DNA from: Berberis thunbergii
Lineage: Eukaryota; Streptophyta; Magnoliopsida; Ranunculales; Berberidaceae
Reading direction: 5' to 3'
Assembly: GCA_003290165.1 (NCBI GenBank)
Contig: QNQO01010685.1
Location: 1-64,000 of the forward strand
Length of the DNA: 64,000 nucleotides
The translations under genes and the position numbers were made by a program. Position 1 is the first letter of the stretch; each line of letters begins with the position of its first letter. Under the pieces are notes generated by a model. It was not told where the DNA came from. It made no database searches and was given only the letters and a program-made list of their open reading frames with translations. This document shows positions 25,789 to 37,215 of this stretch, one piece after another.

Positions 25789-28700
25789 AACAAAAAACCT
25801 TCCTCGTCAAATTTCAGTAGTTGTCTAACAAAAAAAATCCCATGAACCCAGCATTCATATGATAAAGATGATCTTGGTGTACTAGGGGGATTAAAGAGGA
25901 CCCAGAAATAACAAAAATGAAGATTAGTCACCATATGACAAATTTTCTTTAGACCAACATCATATATATAGAAATAAAAACTCACCTGTCGATGGACCAT
26001 ACGACAGGCAGAGCGTTCTAAATCTGAAAGGACCTGCATAAGACAAATAGTTACAGACAGCATACTGATAGCAACATTTCTATCTAAAGTCATCTTAGAG
26101 CATCTCCAATGGTAAAAATCATCTCCCATTTTAATCAAAAGCTAAATTTAGGGGTTCCTCCACTCCAACCACATCCCCTATTTTAACTTTTTCATCATTA
26201 TTTTAATATATCTTCAACTTTTTATACCAATTTAATTTCAATTATACTATTATTAATTTCAACTTGATATAATTATATTAATTAGTTTCAATTATTTATT
26301 AACTTAAATATTATTAAATATTTATTAACTTAAATATTATTAATTTCAAATTAAAGAAGGGGGAAAAGTAGTTGAGGGTTTATTTTATTATTAAATGGAT
26401 TTTAGGGGATGGTAAACTTCCCCCTAAATTTAGGGGGAAGTTGAGCCAAAAGCTATTATAGGGGGTAGTTAAAGGGATGGTTGGAGGGCTATTCTTTTCA
26501 ATCATCCCCTTAAAATAGCTTTTTGGCCATTTTAGGGGGATGATTAGAGATGCTCTTAGAGAATTTTTTTTTTTTTTTTTAAACTGAGCATTGTAAAGTT
26601 AAAACTAAAGGTGAATACATAATCAAGGGAATGACCCGTAGGCTACGCCTGCCTATAAACTTCAAGTTCACAAACTATATCTATAATGATCGACCCAGGC
26701 AGAAAAAAATATGGGACAGACAGACTAGGTACAGATCCATTTCTACAGTATTAGATAGTAGATACATACCTTTGCCATAGAAGTCAATATATCAGCCAAG
26801 AAAAAGTCAGAAAATGTAATAGCCTGCATTTATAAAGATCCACAAAATCAACTAAGAATACTCCATATGTTCTATGAAAAAACGGTCAACAAATTACTAA
26901 ACACAAATTTATACTGCAAAGAAATGATTAAAGGATCCTAAATAAAGCTTTCTCAAGTAAAACTTCCAGCTAGCCACATAAATAGTTCTGATAAATTTTC
27001 AGTTTACTCTAGTCTTGCTCTTTTCAATGTTCTTACTCCAACAGTCTTACTTCATTGTATTTTTCTGAAGTGCATGGACACATTTTGCTAACAGATTATA
27101 TAAATGGGGAATGCAGATTGAACTTGCCTGTAAGGGAAGTATTATCCTCCAAAGAGTCCTTAAGAAGTAGTAGCGAGATGATAAATAAAAAATATCAAAA
27201 GGGAAAATGAGGACCATCGCAATCGCAGCATACAGTAGTACCTACATAGGTATATATAAGAAATGTAAGCCATGTTATCATGAAAAAAAAACAGCTTAAT
27301 AAAAATGATGAACAAATGAAGAGTATGAAAACTTAAAATTACCTATTTTCAAACAGAAACAAATCACATTGGCAATAACTGATAGACGTATACCAAGGTT
27401 TTCCTTGTCAACAAATCTAAGGATAGAGGAGGGTTGATATGGCATTCTATTCTTTATGCTACCATATGGGTCATATGGCTAGAAAATAAATGGGAGTTTG
27501 ATTATCTTCCCCAACTAGAGATCACGTGGTGATCCTGGAAGTCCTAGGATTCCTTCGGTACTGGTGGAGTGGTGGTCTTCCAAAGTTTCTTTCAAGGGTG
27601 TTTGGTTCCTAGAGTTCTTTGTAAATTTGGATATGTATACAAAGGTTCAATAACGCCTTAATATAGTTCAGCCATAAATGTTTAAAAGCAAGCAGTAAGA
27701 ATAGTCCCAATCCTTCTGAATGTACATTCAGATGTGTAATTGAAAAACAGACGCACATCAAGAGGATACAAGTTTCCAAGTAGTTACATAGAACTAGTAT
27801 GGATGTTCTAATGGTGCATAGATGTGTTGTTATTGTTACTGTTAATAGATAAGACCACCCCCCCCCCCCCCCCACACACCCCACCCCGCGTGGTTGTTGT
27901 TATTACGATTATTATTTTGAGAAAGTCAAATAGAAAATTAAGTCAGACAAGAAGAAAAGGCTGAAAAGTTGTAATGATGGACTGATTCATCCTTTCTTTC
28001 AAAGACAATGTTGTTCCACTCCCTCTGAACAAACACACATAATTGTTCGAGCCAATCTGAACCACACCCATTCCCCCATGATGGACAGCCTATCCTTTCC
28101 ACTCAATCAGTAAATCTTTAGCAGCTTATGTCTGTTACATCTGAATTCCACCAAAAACTACTTCCTAATCTGTTTCCCATCTTCACAGGTCAACAATAAT
28201 AGTGATCTATTGATTCGTTAGCCTCATTGCAAAAAAACACAGCAGTCCCCCCCCCCCCACCCCACCCCTCTCTTTGTCAGATTTTTCAACTATTTCATAT
28301 AACATGTAATCAACCTATGTATCAAAAGCATTATTTTCTTTAAGAACCCACCCAGTCTAGCGTTCAGTTTATACGGAAATAAGCTTCTTAAGAATATAAT
28401 ACATTAGGGTCCCCCCTCCCCCCATGAAAAGACAAGTGCACTAACAGCCTGAAAAAATGGGGAAAGAAAGATAGAAATGCGCGAGAAGCAAAAGAATGAA
28501 AACAAAAACAAAAAACAAAAAAAAAAGGAGGTTAAGCAACTACAGCACGCACTACTTAATCACCAATGACTAAGGAATCCAACTTACATAACAGCCGAAA
28601 AGGAAGAGGAGTCACGTCAGGCGATGGCCCCTTGCATGTACATCACCTTAATCATTGTCCAAAGGGTGGGCGGATCCAAATGCTCACACCCGATGACCCA

Positions 28701-31700
28701 TAGGTAATGAGCAAAAGTCTGTCCAAAATCCATTGCTTGGGCAGGGATAGACCTGGATTTTCATTTAAGTAGACCAATCCATCAGGTTGTCATTGAGAAG
28801 GAATAACCATCGGGTTTCAGTGCAGGAAAAGGTGGTCGATGCATTCTGATTCTGCTTCACACATGTGGGTAAGATGAGGCCTCTCGTAGCTAACTTGTCA
28901 ATGGTGAGGATCTTGCCATGCGCATTAGTCCAAAGAAAGAAATTCCGGCATGAAGGGGTTTTTTTGTTCCAGAAGAAATCATCAGAAAATGGGATGCGGA
29001 CTGATTCAGAGGAGCATGAATGGTGGAAACGGATGACTCACAAAGTTTGTTATAGAAATCTTTAACTGAAATTTTGCTAAACTTATGATCCAATCCAACC
29101 TCCCCATCCAAGACCAACTAATCAAGGAGAGAAAGCAGCTCGATCAAAGAGCTGACCAAGTGATCTCTAATGCCTCGTGGGAGAGCAAGATCCCAAGACA
29201 CAAAAAGGTTGTTGAGGGAGTAGAACTCATAAACAGTTCCCACTCTTCTTTGCCTGATGAGAATGCCGTCTCTGCACCTCTCTTGAAGCCGTTGGGATTG
29301 GAGCAATATATCTTTTCAAAAATCAATCATGTTTCCCTTGCCAACTTGGAAAGAAAATCTAATATTGGAGATAGCTCTACAAAGGGCACAACCGCAAAGG
29401 AGCTTATATTCTTTGGTGTATCAACCATTGCCTTCCAAACCATATTTCTCAGAGATAACTGCCTTCCAGAGAGTTTGATCTTTGACCAACTCCAAAGCCA
29501 CTTGCCCAAAAGAGCTTTGTTTGTATAGCAAACCTTGCAGGTGGCCAGGTGCCAAGCCCCCCTCGACCTTTCATCATCATCAAAGCTCATTCCTAATACT
29601 TTTAGGGTTGGCTACACGGATTTTTGTTCTCTAAGCAATGCGATCTTCCCACATATCCTCGCTTAAGCCAAGTTTTCAACGGTCGTCCCCTTCGTCTACA
29701 CCCTTCATTAACTTGTCAATCTAGACATTTTCTAATTGGCGTCGTGCTTGGTCTCCTCTGCAGTGACCAAACCATGTTAAACACCTCTCTCTAATTTTTT
29801 CCTCTATGGGCGCTACATCTAAGTATCTCCTAATTCGTTCATTCCTAATTTTATCCTTACAGGTTTTACCACACATCTACCTTAACATGCGCATTTATTC
29901 TACCGCCATTCTATGGGTATGTTGTCCCGTAGTAGCCCGACATTCTAAACTGTAAAGCATGGCTAGTCGACAAAAAGTTTGCGAATTAATCAGGTGAGAC
30001 TTATGGCAGTTGAAACAGTTCCCCACAGAAAAACTGAAACTGGGTAATATCCAGAAAACTGGGATTGGGAACAGAAAAACTGGAATTGGGACCAGAGAGA
30101 GTAAAAACTGGGATATTACCCATAGTACTTTTGATCAGAGTTAGATGACCCGCCTTTGAAAGATATCCAGAAAGCCAGTTGGTTGAAGTCTCTTGATAAC
30201 AGAATCCCAAATTAGTTCACTCTTCTATGACCAAGGGGGAGGCCAAGGTACCTTGTAGGAAGAGGGCAATGGCTGCAACCCAAAAGAGTAGCGATGTCTG
30301 TTACTATTCCAACTGGGTAGAGGACAGTTTTGATTAAGTTAATTCGCAAACCAGACACAACCTCAAACCAAATGAACAGGGATTTGAGGTTAGCCAGGTA
30401 GGTTCTCTTTGTTTCAAGGAACAAGATTGTGTCATCAGCAAATTGAAGGATAGTGAGTTGAGTTCGTCCCGCTTAGGCTTGGAATCCTTTGAAAATATTA
30501 TTTTCCGTAGTCTTAAGAGTCATTCTCGTAAGGGATTTCCCAACCAACAAGAAGATCATGGGGAAATGGGATCCCCTTGATGAATCCTTCTGTAACCTTG
30601 AAAAAGGTAATTGGCCCTATATTGAGATTGATAGAGAAAGTAACTGACTGGAATAAGGTCTGAACCCAACTTCTGAAATTTGGTTGGATGCCCATTTGGA
30701 GGAGCACGCGATCAATGAAAGCCACAAGACAGTATCAAGGCTTTGAAGAAGTCAATTTTAAGCACAACACATTCAACATTAGCCAAAAGAAGAGAGTTGA
30801 TTAACTCCTTAGCAAGAGGACCATCTACAAGCTATCTTCTCGAAGAGAACATTTTACCAAGACAAGAAATCAATAAGAAAATGAGACGAGCATTTCTAAA
30901 CAAGACATTTGCCATTTTAATGAACAAAGTTGTAAGAAACATAACAAGCTTACACTTCGAAGCAAAACCTATGAAAAACACGTGAAAACTGAGGGTGAAA
31001 CTGAAACTGCAAGAAAACCTATGTTTGACATTTTAAAACCTAAGTTTCATGTCTTGAAACATGTGAAACTGTCCCTTTTTTCGGGCTGACACATAGAAGA
31101 GCCTTTTTCCATTTGCACTTGAGCCTTAAATTGAATAAAAGGGTTGATCACATTGAAAGATTGAAATTTTCATCAAGGTTTGATCGCTTGAGGCTTAATG
31201 AAGCTAAGAATTTGGAAACTGGATGTCTGACTTTCTGGATTATAGTTTGTCCATGTTTATGATGTCATAGTCTTGAAATATGAGTTCAAGGGTATGCATT
31301 AGACTATTAGTTGGTTTGATCAATGACAAGAAAGCTTCTCTCAAAACCAGTTTGAAATTCATTCAAAAATATTGTGAATGCTCTGGCTGACAAAGGAAAT
31401 ACGAGTTTTTCCATATATTTAATTCTAAGTACTGTTTGTATATTTTCATTGGTTCCCTATACTATACCCCACTCCATTGATAGGTTGCAACAATCAGATA
31501 TTCCTTGATAGTCTTAAGTATTCGCTGAGCGGAAAGTGTTAATGGAATTAGCAGAAGGTGTTATAAATAAATAAATAGATGAATATGCCAGTGAATCCAT
31601 AATTTAGCTTTTGCTTCAATATCGTTTAGTTATCAAAATTCTTTCATTTCTTTGGTTGATTAGATATTTCAATAATACACTTGGTTGAGCCCCCAGACAG

Positions 31701-34700
31701 TTTTAAAAATACTCTTCGGATGGAGGTTCTCCACCATTGAAGGCAAATGCATAAAAGAAGGTACCTTCAGTCCTTGGCTATCAGGTCGAGAGTTTGACTT
31801 TGGGAGGAATAGACACTGGTTCAGAAGAAACAAATGGTAGTTTTATAATATGTTTCTGGACTTAAGTTTCACCACTTTTGTGGAACAAAAAACCCAAGGC
31901 CACAAACTGGTATGTTTTCAAATCCTTCATTTTAGTGGGAATACATATTGCAAGATGATTGAGATCATAGCTTTAGAATAATTTTCCTGTTTTTGATTCT
32001 TAGAGGCGTGACATCTCAACCTGCCTAAACGATCTTTCTGGTTCAACAAATCTCATATCCACTGACAAAAATAAAGAATGTAGTTACCACGAGGAAATCA
32101 CATTTCTACTAAGCAGATACATCAAATGCAAAACTTTTTTGCAGATAAAAGATTAACAATAGAGCCAAGAAATATGCTCAATAATATATTAATCAAAAGC
32201 ACTATTGGTCATCGACAATAGAATAAACACATATGCAAACACTTGTTTCTATGCAGCCAAGGTTATTTCATAAGAATGAAGAAAAAAGTAAAATTAAATT
32301 ATATCCATTGAAAAAAATTTATTTATATATTATTCTCTAGGAAAAGCATCCATCAGCCATAAATATGAGAGGAAATAGATATTACACTGGTTGTGATGCA
32401 GCCAATAATACTTCTCCGTGAGAATAAAGGTAAAGGTATGATGTCATACTGGTCGGAACAACAATTGTCATCCAAATGGCACACTGCGAATTTCAAAAGG
32501 AAAATATGTCAATTGGGAAAATGTGTTGATTATACACATTCTTAATGGTATTGCTATGAATAATTAAAAATAATAATGATTGCAGATCAAGGAAATATAA
32601 ATATAATGGATGAGTCAAACCTATGGTGCAACCTAATGCAGTCACTGTAATAATTATAAATTATTTCAAGTCGACCTACCACAGCTTGATGTATGATTGG
32701 AATCAATGCCTGTCGTAAGTTAACATTAAGTTGGAGCTGTTGCATAGATGGAACTGCATGTGCGCGTATGTGTATTTTCTATAACATTATTGAGAAAACC
32801 ATGTTCTCTTCATTAACTGCTGAAACCAGTTTCTTCCTTTAGTGCTTTTCATGAAGTTTGTGGAAGGTTGTAACAACCTTTTATCACTTAAGTTGGATTG
32901 CCCCTTTGAAGGTTGTAAACAGCCTAATTTCAATAAACTACATTCAGGAAATAGAATATATATATAGAGAGAGAGAGAGAGATGTTGGTCACGCTTGTTA
33001 ACTATGTCTTCTCATTGGGAGTCCTCAGCTGATTTCTTCTACTCTGTCCCTATACCTTATTATTTTTTTATCAGAATAATAGCATTTTTTAGAATATAAC
33101 AAGAGAGTTCAATATAATGTCACTACCCAACTTAGACTACAAAATGGGGTTATCTCATAACAGTGTTTCCCCATTTAAACATAAAGATATCAACAATGCC
33201 AATTATCTGCTTTAGTTAATAGAATGAGATGATCAAGATCCACAAATAGACCACTAAAGCATTTGTCATTTTGTTCTTTTAAAAGCATCCGTGGGATGAA
33301 GAGCCAGAGTAAATCCCGAGGCTGAAAGGTTGGTGTGGGTTGGCCAGCCATTAAGCCAGTCATGAATAGATCATCCATGGACTGTTTTGTTGGAAACAAA
33401 TTAAAACATAAAAGCAGGCCAGATGTGTGTGTGACAGCCTTTGTGTTGGAGTTTATCAATGGTAAGTATTTTTCCATGGCAAGCAATGCAAGCGAAGGAG
33501 CCATAGGATAGGAGGGGCTCAGGGGGCCCAAATTATTTTGTTAAGGGGAGCAAAGTCAATGAACGCCAATGGGTTTGGAGCTGTTCCAAGGAGCGTGTCA
33601 CAGCAAGGGTGAACAGATAAGCCTTTACTTTCTTCCTTCAATTTGATATAGTTTTCACCTTACTCAAGAATCTCATCCTCGAGAATCATGAAAAGGCCAG
33701 CAAACTCCGGGATTTCCCATTCATTTAGAGCTCTTCTAGGAAACAAATTCATGATAGTGGAGTTACCACGTATTCATTTTAAATCCCAAGATCATACGGT
33801 ATCTGTTGGCAGAGACCATCTAGGCAAGGGGGAAAGCAAGTTTAAGAGGCACTTTGCCCATCAATTTTTCAATACCCCTTTTAACATCATGTTGAATTTT
33901 CAGAGATGGCTTTCCTTGAGCTACAGCCATGAGGGAGAAATCGGAAATTCTAAACCAAACATTGTGATGCTGGCTGCACTTCCCAGAGATTACCATTCTC
34001 CACATGGAAGCAGGTTCGGTGGCGTATCTCAAGATCAACATACTCGTTAGAGCTTTGTTCCTGTGGTCAATGCATTTGATTACCAAACCACCTTGCTCTT
34101 TGGGAGCACGAACTTTATCCCAATAGAGAGGTAAGGTTCATTTGCTTGGCCAATGAGCCCCAAAGTGAGTCATGCACGAACTATTCTAAAATGTTCTCGA
34201 CTTTGAAAGGGATTTCAAGCATGGAAAGCATGTAAGTGGGAAAGTTTGACATGCTAGATTTATAGGAACCAGTTTACCAAGCTTGCTCATGTATTTTGCT
34301 TGCCAAGTACTCAAGCGCTTATCAATTCTGTCAATAACATTAGTGGGAGGCCAAGGTACTTAGCTGTGAGCATAACAATTTGGGAGTGCACAACTTCAGC
34401 CAGCAGACTTAAGTTATTGGCATACTGAAGCACTGGGACGCTTCAAGACATTCAAGGTTTGTTCTTGACTCCCAGTCAGTGATTATATACAAGACGAGCA
34501 AGCTTTCCTTTTCTCAGAAGATCAAACCCATTTTTGCCAAGGACCTTCAGTATCCCTGGGGCACTTGGTTGGAAGGAAGTAGAAATTTTCTAAGCGATTA
34601 GAACATAAATCTGCTCAAGTGGCATTTTCTATTAAAAGCTTGGCTCTACTGTTGGTGCAAGGTCATCTTATAGTTTAGCGATTATAGCTTTGAAGATTAC

Positions 34701-35904
34701 ATAATAAACTGGAGACACAAATATGCTTCTACTTTTCTTTTTTCTTTATTTTTTTTACTTATTTTTTCTTAATGCAAGCTCTCACGGCCTCCCTAGCATC
34801 TTTGCCCCTTTTCTCACATATATATTATACAAGTGACCAAAAAAACAAATTTACAAGGATAATAAATATCATTGATCATGAATTGACACATCAATAAATA
34901 AGATCACTAGTAAATAAATATCACTGATCATGAATTGACACATCAATAAATAAGATCACTAGTAATGATAAATGATAAGACAAATGATCTAACAACAACA
35001 ATCTTCAATTACCGTCCATATTTCTCTATGCGTGAGATGATTTTGATCAAGATCAAATACTTGGGCATAAGTCACAGTAGTATTAGAAAAGACCCATAAA
35101 TTTACTCCCCAAAGCCAAACCATCAGAGTCTGCAACATCAGACCACAGGTGAGAAACATGAGACTTGAAATGTCTGCCGGGCCTACTGAGCTATAAGATA
35201 GTGTTAGAGTTCGACTGAAACATCAAAACTTACCACGAGAAGAAGAGGATTATAGTACAAAAAAGCCTCGTATAGGAATAGATCTCGCAGATCCACACTC
35301 ATTCTCATAACCGAGTCCCATCCAATCTGCAGCTTTTAAAGTCTAGTTGATAAAGAAACTTTACTAAAGACGATATAATACCAGAACTTAACAGCATCTC
35401 AAGTAAACCATCTCAACATCTCTTATAGGATATATGTTAAAAAGGATTAGGACCGACCTTGCAACAAATGAAGCCCCAAACAAAAAATAGTAATACCTGT
35501 AAAATCAGCCATGTATTAAAAGTTTATACATGTTCATGCTTAATTGTACTGTAGCATTTCAAGATTTTTGAAGACAACGAAAGAGAGAGAGAGAGAATAA
35601 ATTCTTGGCATAGCCATAAAAACCAAAACCTTGAATCTCCATAAAAGAATTGGAGATGGCATCATTGCCTGATTGATAGGTAAAACTCCACTCTTCATTA
35701 CATCTGATTTCACATGATGCAGCAAATCGTTGTTAATAACCTTGAACCATAAAGAATCTCCAAGAAATTTCATGTTTAGAAAAAAGTATTTACTCCATGT
35801 CCCAAGCTCAAATATTACTTACCAAGATCCGAGAAAACAGGCCTACTACTAGAACGACGTAGGATAGGGCTACTAGTAGAGATCGTTGCAGGACCTCCAA
35901 ACAT
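16772..35904 (-). CDS. EXS (ERD1/XPR1/SYG1) family membrane protein, no SPX domain
   Basis: Twelve coding exons on the minus strand: 35904-35823, 35757-35630, 35326-35234, 35129-35013, 32483-32388, 27241-27128, 26823-26770, 26033-25986, 24862-24712, 17821-17656, 17173-17107, 17029-16772. Summed length 1374 bp, 457 aa, in frame throughout. The N terminus ([20 protein letters not shown]) is polar. From about residue 88 hydrophobic segments follow: [88 protein letters not shown], and the EXS signature [15 protein letters not shown] with [14 protein letters not shown]. There is no SPX domain, so this is the EXS-only plant group (Arabidopsis At5g35730 type), not PHO1. Relatives export phosphate or act in the Golgi (yeast Erd1); the exact role here is not known. 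All introns are GT-AG except one GC-AG. Confidence 0.92.
19219..19499 (+). repeat. 5' LTR of the intronic Gypsy element (281 bp)
   Basis: Pairs with 22954-23260. Relative to the 3' LTR it has a small extra piece near 19270 (a second GGCGCG copy) and lacks about 50 bp near its 3' end (the GGTCTCATGTTCAATCGAAC region), so the LTRs have diverged by indels as well as substitutions. Confidence 0.9.
19502..19516 (+). other. tRNA-iMet-type primer binding site
   Basis: TTAGTATCAGAGCAA lies 2 bp after the 5' LTR; it differs by one base from the TGGTATCAGAGC primer site complementary to the 3' end of initiator tRNA-Met. Confidence 0.75.
19716..20667 (+). pseudogene. Gag of the intronic Gypsy element
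   Basis: The frame 19716-20309 includes [20 protein letters not shown] and [10 protein letters not shown], the conserved start of this gag family, then a deletion ([16 protein letters not shown] joins distant parts). After a stop at 20307 the frame resumes at 20319 and reaches a zinc-knuckle-like [15 protein letters not shown] (CxxxxxxxGHxC, an altered knuckle). The product would be the capsid/nucleocapsid protein. Stops and the altered knuckle mark it as inactive. Confidence 0.8.
20668..21102. mobile_element. Foreign repeat inserted between gag and reverse transcriptase
   Basis: The gag frame stops matching its family after IQSDMEEG (about 20667), and Gypsy sequence returns at 21103 with [15 protein letters not shown]. 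Between them is a different sequence with GAGGGAGACACACACCCTT repeated at 20766 and 20856 and a block 20952-21102 similar to 24485-24630. The protease is missing from this place. No clear terminal repeat or target duplication was found, so the class is unknown. Confidence 0.55.
21103..22455 (+). pseudogene. Reverse transcriptase and RNase H of the intronic Gypsy element
   Basis: Reverse transcriptase motifs appear in order: [31 protein letters not shown] (followed by a stop at 21655), [15 protein letters not shown], and FFDDILVYS with the catalytic Asp pair, reached after a frameshift near 21815. RNase H begins at [18 protein letters not shown] and continues to SFYILTDH-like [10 protein letters not shown], ending in a stop at 22453. 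A poly-C run of about 30 bases (21322-21353) lies upstream of the reverse transcriptase core. At least two stops and two frameshifts make it inactive. Confidence 0.88.
22556..22924 (+). pseudogene. Gypsy pol C terminus with chromodomain-like end, integrase deleted
   Basis: After RNase H the phrase KVADALSRF, which normally precedes the integrase, runs directly into AYRLQLP and [12 protein letters not shown], which normally follow it. The whole integrase core is therefore deleted. The C terminus ([20 protein letters not shown], then FPQF) resembles the chromodomain-like tail of plant chromoviruses. Confidence 0.82.
22954..23260 (+). repeat. 3' LTR of the intronic Gypsy element (307 bp)
   Basis: Starts TGTCACATCTGAAGACG after the purine-rich GAAGAAGAGGTGGGTAA and ends GGTTGTGACA. 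Pairs with 19219-19499. Confidence 0.9.
24080..24640. repeat. Dispersed repeat related to the module at 20952-21102
   Basis: Rich in GATTAATCGA blocks on the left and, at 24485-24630, in a segment that aligns with 20952-21102 (GGGCCGATTAATTGGTGAC against GGGTCGATTATGTGGTGACA; both close with TTAATAACA). It lies in the same EXS intron, 1 kb beyond the Gypsy element. Its class is unknown. Confidence 0.55.
25200..25640 (-). pseudogene. L1-type LINE reverse transcriptase fragment
   Basis: Minus-strand frames give a degraded [20 protein letters not shown], then IKLLLKH, recognisable as the KDFRPISLVGSLYKIIAKVLANRL region at the start of the LINE reverse transcriptase. Stops interrupt it. It lies in the EXS intron 24863-25985, in sense with the gene. 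Confidence 0.5.
26098..26555. mobile_element. Harbinger-like MITE in an EXS intron (458 bp)
   Basis: The ends are GAGCATCTCCAATGG and, in reverse complement, GAGCATCTCTAATCA, an inverted repeat of about 13 bp. It is flanked on both sides by TTA, the target of PIF/Harbinger (Tourist-like) elements. The interior is AT-rich with TTTAGGGG-type subterminal repeats and no coding capacity. It lies in the 736-bp intron 26034-26769. Confidence 0.85.
27126..27127 (-). other. GC splice donor of an EXS intron
   Basis: The exon ending at 27128 reads CAG and is followed by GCAAGT instead of GTAAGT. The intron 26824-27127 then ends in TGCAG before the next exon, and the frame continues exactly (RIILPLQ to AITFSDF). 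CAG|GCAAGT is the usual context of GC-AG introns. Confidence 0.8.
27242..28859 (-). other. Part of the 5.1-kb EXS intron, no gene
   Basis: Intron sequence with poly-C runs near 27857-27875, 28246-28258 and 28410-28422. A short plus-strand stretch at 27440-27600 may be a LINE tail but is too degraded to call. Confidence 0.4.
28860..30730 (-). pseudogene. L1-type LINE ORF2 remnant in an EXS intron
   Basis: On the minus strand, from high to low coordinate: [20 protein letters not shown] and VTFSINLN (30725-30600), then [18 protein letters not shown] and [14 protein letters not shown] (30424-30212), [19 protein letters not shown] (30150-30100), and, beyond an inserted RTE piece, [10 protein letters not shown] (29510). 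These are the palm, the conserved YLGLPLG box and the region after it in plant L1 reverse transcriptase. It is interrupted by stops and in sense with the host gene. Confidence 0.8.
29600..29965 (-). pseudogene. RTE-type LINE C-terminal fragment nested in the L1 remnant
   Basis: The minus strand reads [39 protein letters not shown] and later [11 protein letters not shown], then IRVANPKS. These are the hallmark C-terminal phrases of plant RTE (BovB-like) elements and are unrelated to L1. It separates two parts of the L1 remnant that belong together, so it inserted after the L1 did. Confidence 0.72.
30731..32387 (-). other. Remainder of the EXS intron, no gene
   Basis: AT-rich intron sequence; no coding frame, LTR or inverted repeat could be supported. 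Confidence 0.45.
32955..32982. repeat. (TA)n(GA)n microsatellite
   Basis: ATATATATA followed by about eight GA units in the EXS intron 32484-35012. Confidence 0.9.
33190..34660 (-). pseudogene. L1-type LINE ORF2 remnant
   Basis: Minus-strand phrases, high to low: [10 protein letters not shown] with an upstream [11 protein letters not shown] (a degraded YADD box), [50 protein letters not shown], and a zinc-binding-domain-like tail (33531-33190). The order is that of an L1 ORF2 C-terminal half. Stops separate the pieces. It lies in EXS intron 32484-35012, in sense. Confidence 0.75.
34861..34964. repeat. 52-bp direct tandem duplication
   Basis: 34861-34912 and 34913-34964 are identical except for one base (ATTGATCATG against ACTGATCATG), so the duplication is recent. 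It lies about 50 bp from the EXS exon 35013-35129. Confidence 0.95.
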
Positions 35905-37049
35905 TGGTGAAGATATCGTATGATAGCAGCATATATGATGACTATTCAGCTCTCCACCTATGTAAACATCCTGCAAAATACAACATTTCCTACTCGATGG
36001 CTTTAGATGGACATAATAAAAACAGCTACAGTGACATCAGAATATGCATAGCACCTTAAATAATTCATATTCTTGAATGTTTCTCAAAAGGCGAACCAAA
36101 GATGTTTAGCCCGATATTTAATCTTGCTCTATTTAACAAATGTGTAAGAGCAGTAACAAGTTTTGGGCCATAGGAGCACCAAATTAAAACTTACCGGAGC
36201 ATCCTGAACATATGTATTATTTGGAGAAAATAGTATTTGCATGTAGGGAGATGTCTATATTCATAACTATATTTCTTGAAGTTCCTTAGAAATAAAAGAT
36301 AATTAAACTAGGATTTTTATTTCATACAAGGATCAAGTCCTAGTTCAAGGTAGGTAAGGTCCAAGCCTACTAGTTGTGCAACATCCAAGCGCAAACCTCA
36401 GATTAGGATTGGTGGGCTGGTACCTAGGAGGCTATGACACCCCGACTCTCGAGGAAGAATAGGTGGTATGTTGAATAGCTGCCTAGCAGAAAAGGAGGTG
36501 TTGCTTGTGCCAACATGTGCCCCGCTAGGGAGTGGTCCAAGTTAAGATTCTAATTGTTATTTGCGCTCTTCCAACATACAAGCCTTTTTAGCTCGACTAA
36601 CAAAGTTTGTGATCAATATTGCCACAGAAGTTCGAATCCCATCACAGCCAATTTATTGATTTGACTATTTGAGTAAAAACCTAACACCTCCAATGGGGTG
36701 GTTAAGTGAGAACAATATCAGTGTTACAAGATTGGGGTGTTACAATTAGCATTTGAGGTTAGGCCAACTTCGTAAGGTTGGGGACTATGAAGCAATGATT
36801 CCAATAAAGAAGTAGGAGCAATGCTCGAAAGGCGCGCATACCGGAAAGAGTTATGGTCGTCCAAAGTGAAGATTCTTAAGCATTATTTCCAATGTTTAAC
36901 ATTGAGGTCTTTTTAGCTTAAATGGCACTTACGGACGATACTATCACAGGTCAGGGTTCAAACCTACTAGCAACAAATAATGATTTGAAAACAGCTTCTG
37001 CGGTAGTATGCTCATTCGTTGCTTGTTTGTTTATTTGATAGGCAGGCTC

Positions 37050-37215
37050 CCCCGATGGAAACTTAGACCTAATTGGGAAGGACCGTATGTCATTTCAGCG
37101 CTTTATCCGGGTAATGCGTATCGATTGGTAAACGCTGAGGGTGAAGAGTGAAGACTAAGCCCTGGAACGCTATGTATTTAAAGAAAGACTAAGCGTAGTC
37201 AAGTTACCACATGTT
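37050..37215 (+). pseudogene. Ty3/Gypsy integrase C-terminal fragment
   Basis: The plus strand reads NWEGPYVISALYPGNAYRL followed by VNAEGEE, then a stop, and a degraded PWNAMYLKR-like stretch in another frame. This is the C-terminal domain of a Tat-type Gypsy integrase. The rest of the element was not recognised; 36340-37049 holds only unassigned repeat-like sequence. Confidence 0.65.

Noticed and set aside
27609..27884. 91-aa minus-strand frame starting with a glycine run
   Set aside because: It begins in a poly-C tract and has no recognisable domain; it lies within an EXS intron.
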